From Megasphaera paucivorans (lineage in GTDB: Bacteria > Bacillota > Negativicutes > Veillonellales > Megasphaeraceae): a stretch of DNA of 64,000 nucleotides. This document shows, piece by piece, positions 61,750 through 64,000 of this stretch. Numbering within the stretch: the first letter of the stretch is position 1; each line of letters begins with the position of its first letter. A model generated the notes under the pieces. The model saw nothing but the letters and a program-made list of their open reading frames with translations. It ran no database searches and was not told the origin of the DNA. The stretch spans positions 1 to 64,000 of the forward strand of contig NZ_FNHQ01000012.1 in NCBI RefSeq assembly GCF_900103535.1, read 5' to 3'. The translations under genes and the position numbers were made by a program.

Positions 61750-61845
61750 ATCTATCACCTGATAAAGAAATATATTTACTGCCGAATATATATTATTCTT
61801 TATAACATATAAAATTCCTGCTTTCTAATTGTATTTAAATAGCAA

Positions 61846-61874
61846 TTGAAATATTACATTTTATAATATTTCAA
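61846..61874. repeat. AT-rich palindrome in the dnaG/rluD divergent region
   Basis: TTGAAATATTA (61846-61856) with TAATATTTCAA (61864-61874), 7-base centre. It could be an operator between the divergent genes. The remaining 334-base gap (61759-62092) holds AT-rich DNA and a possible TATAAT near 62060, nothing else clear. Confidence 0.4.
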
Positions 61875-62113
61875 CGAGGATATTTCCATCATATATACTT
61901 ATTCCATAAATGTTTCTAATATCCTTTTTTTATAACAATCTTTTTCTAATGACGAATCGCGGTAAAATAAAAATAATAAATCCCCCTATTATCATATCGG
62001 GACATTTATTAGCCATGAAATTATCATTCCGCATATAGATTTATTGCAAAGCATTTTGTATAATAGATACGTATAAAAGTATTGGAAAAAGTATGGGAAA
62101 GAGATGCACATCT

Positions 62114-63950
<1,837 letters not shown>

Positions 63951-64000
63951 AAAGCATTTGAATGACATTGATTTTTCTAATTATTTATGTTAAAATATTT

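Overview
The window looks like chromosome of an anaerobic, diderm Bacillota of the class Negativicutes (Veillonella/Megasphaera/Selenomonas type); the genus cannot be fixed from sequence alone. Bacillota-style gene order and signals (yicC-remA-gmk-rpoZ-coaBC, priA-def-fmt-rsmB-rlmN-prpC-prkC-rsgA-rpe, dnaG-rpoD-trmK, L21-Prp-L27 with a cleavable L27 extension, S-box and RFN riboswitches, GAAC-N4-GTTC LexA boxes) occur together with a signal-peptide outer-membrane porin that ends in phenylalanine. A lactate permease, a GlcD-type FAD oxidase, EFR1 ferrodoxin, flavodoxin and FeoAB suit an anaerobic lactate user.

Layout. 1-340: end of an IS256-family element cut by the window edge, abutting the terminator of a double-SHOCT small protein. 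0.9-2.1 kb: lexA divergent from a yneA-like SOS division inhibitor, with three LexA boxes between them. 2.2-7.7 kb: an AT-rich accessory stretch with a tyrosine recombinase, a XRE regulator, then TetR, a two-lobed CaiB/BaiF CoA-transferase and a FabH-like synthase; a TetR-type palindrome occurs twice. 7.8-13.1 kb: hslO plus MTA/SAH metabolism (MTAP, mtnA, ahcY, mtaD). 13.2-16.6 kb: a small conserved protein, lactate permease with a long structured leader, and a decayed IS3-family element. 16.6-19.1 kb: ribD-ribE-ribH under an FMN riboswitch and without ribBA. 19.2-36.9 kb: the conserved block rpe to yicC, with riboswitch-controlled metK and a DUF116 gene inserted, and rqcH divergent from it.

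36.9-39.9 kb: GNAT protein, FAD-linked oxidase and class II aldolase. 40.0-46.9 kb: iron region: FeoB-associated protein, feoB, feoA, flavodoxin, DUF3793, DUF2325, porin, a 25-codon ORF and EFR1 ferrodoxin, with Fur-like boxes at three promoters. 47.4-49.3 kb: ECF S component, then rplU-prp-rpmA. 49.4-55.4 kb: cell-wall amidase, DUF3006, ComEC-like lipoprotein, nnrDE, acpS, an unknown gene and lysC. 55.5-58.6 kb: RNase P RNA, thiE, nif3-like, trmK and a CAU tRNA. 58.6-64 kb: rpoD, dnaG, then forward rluD-like and fba.

Most genes lie on the minus strand. Start codons were chosen by Shine-Dalgarno spacing, so many differ from the longest open frame. Promoters, boxes and hairpins were found by eye; nothing was searched against a database.
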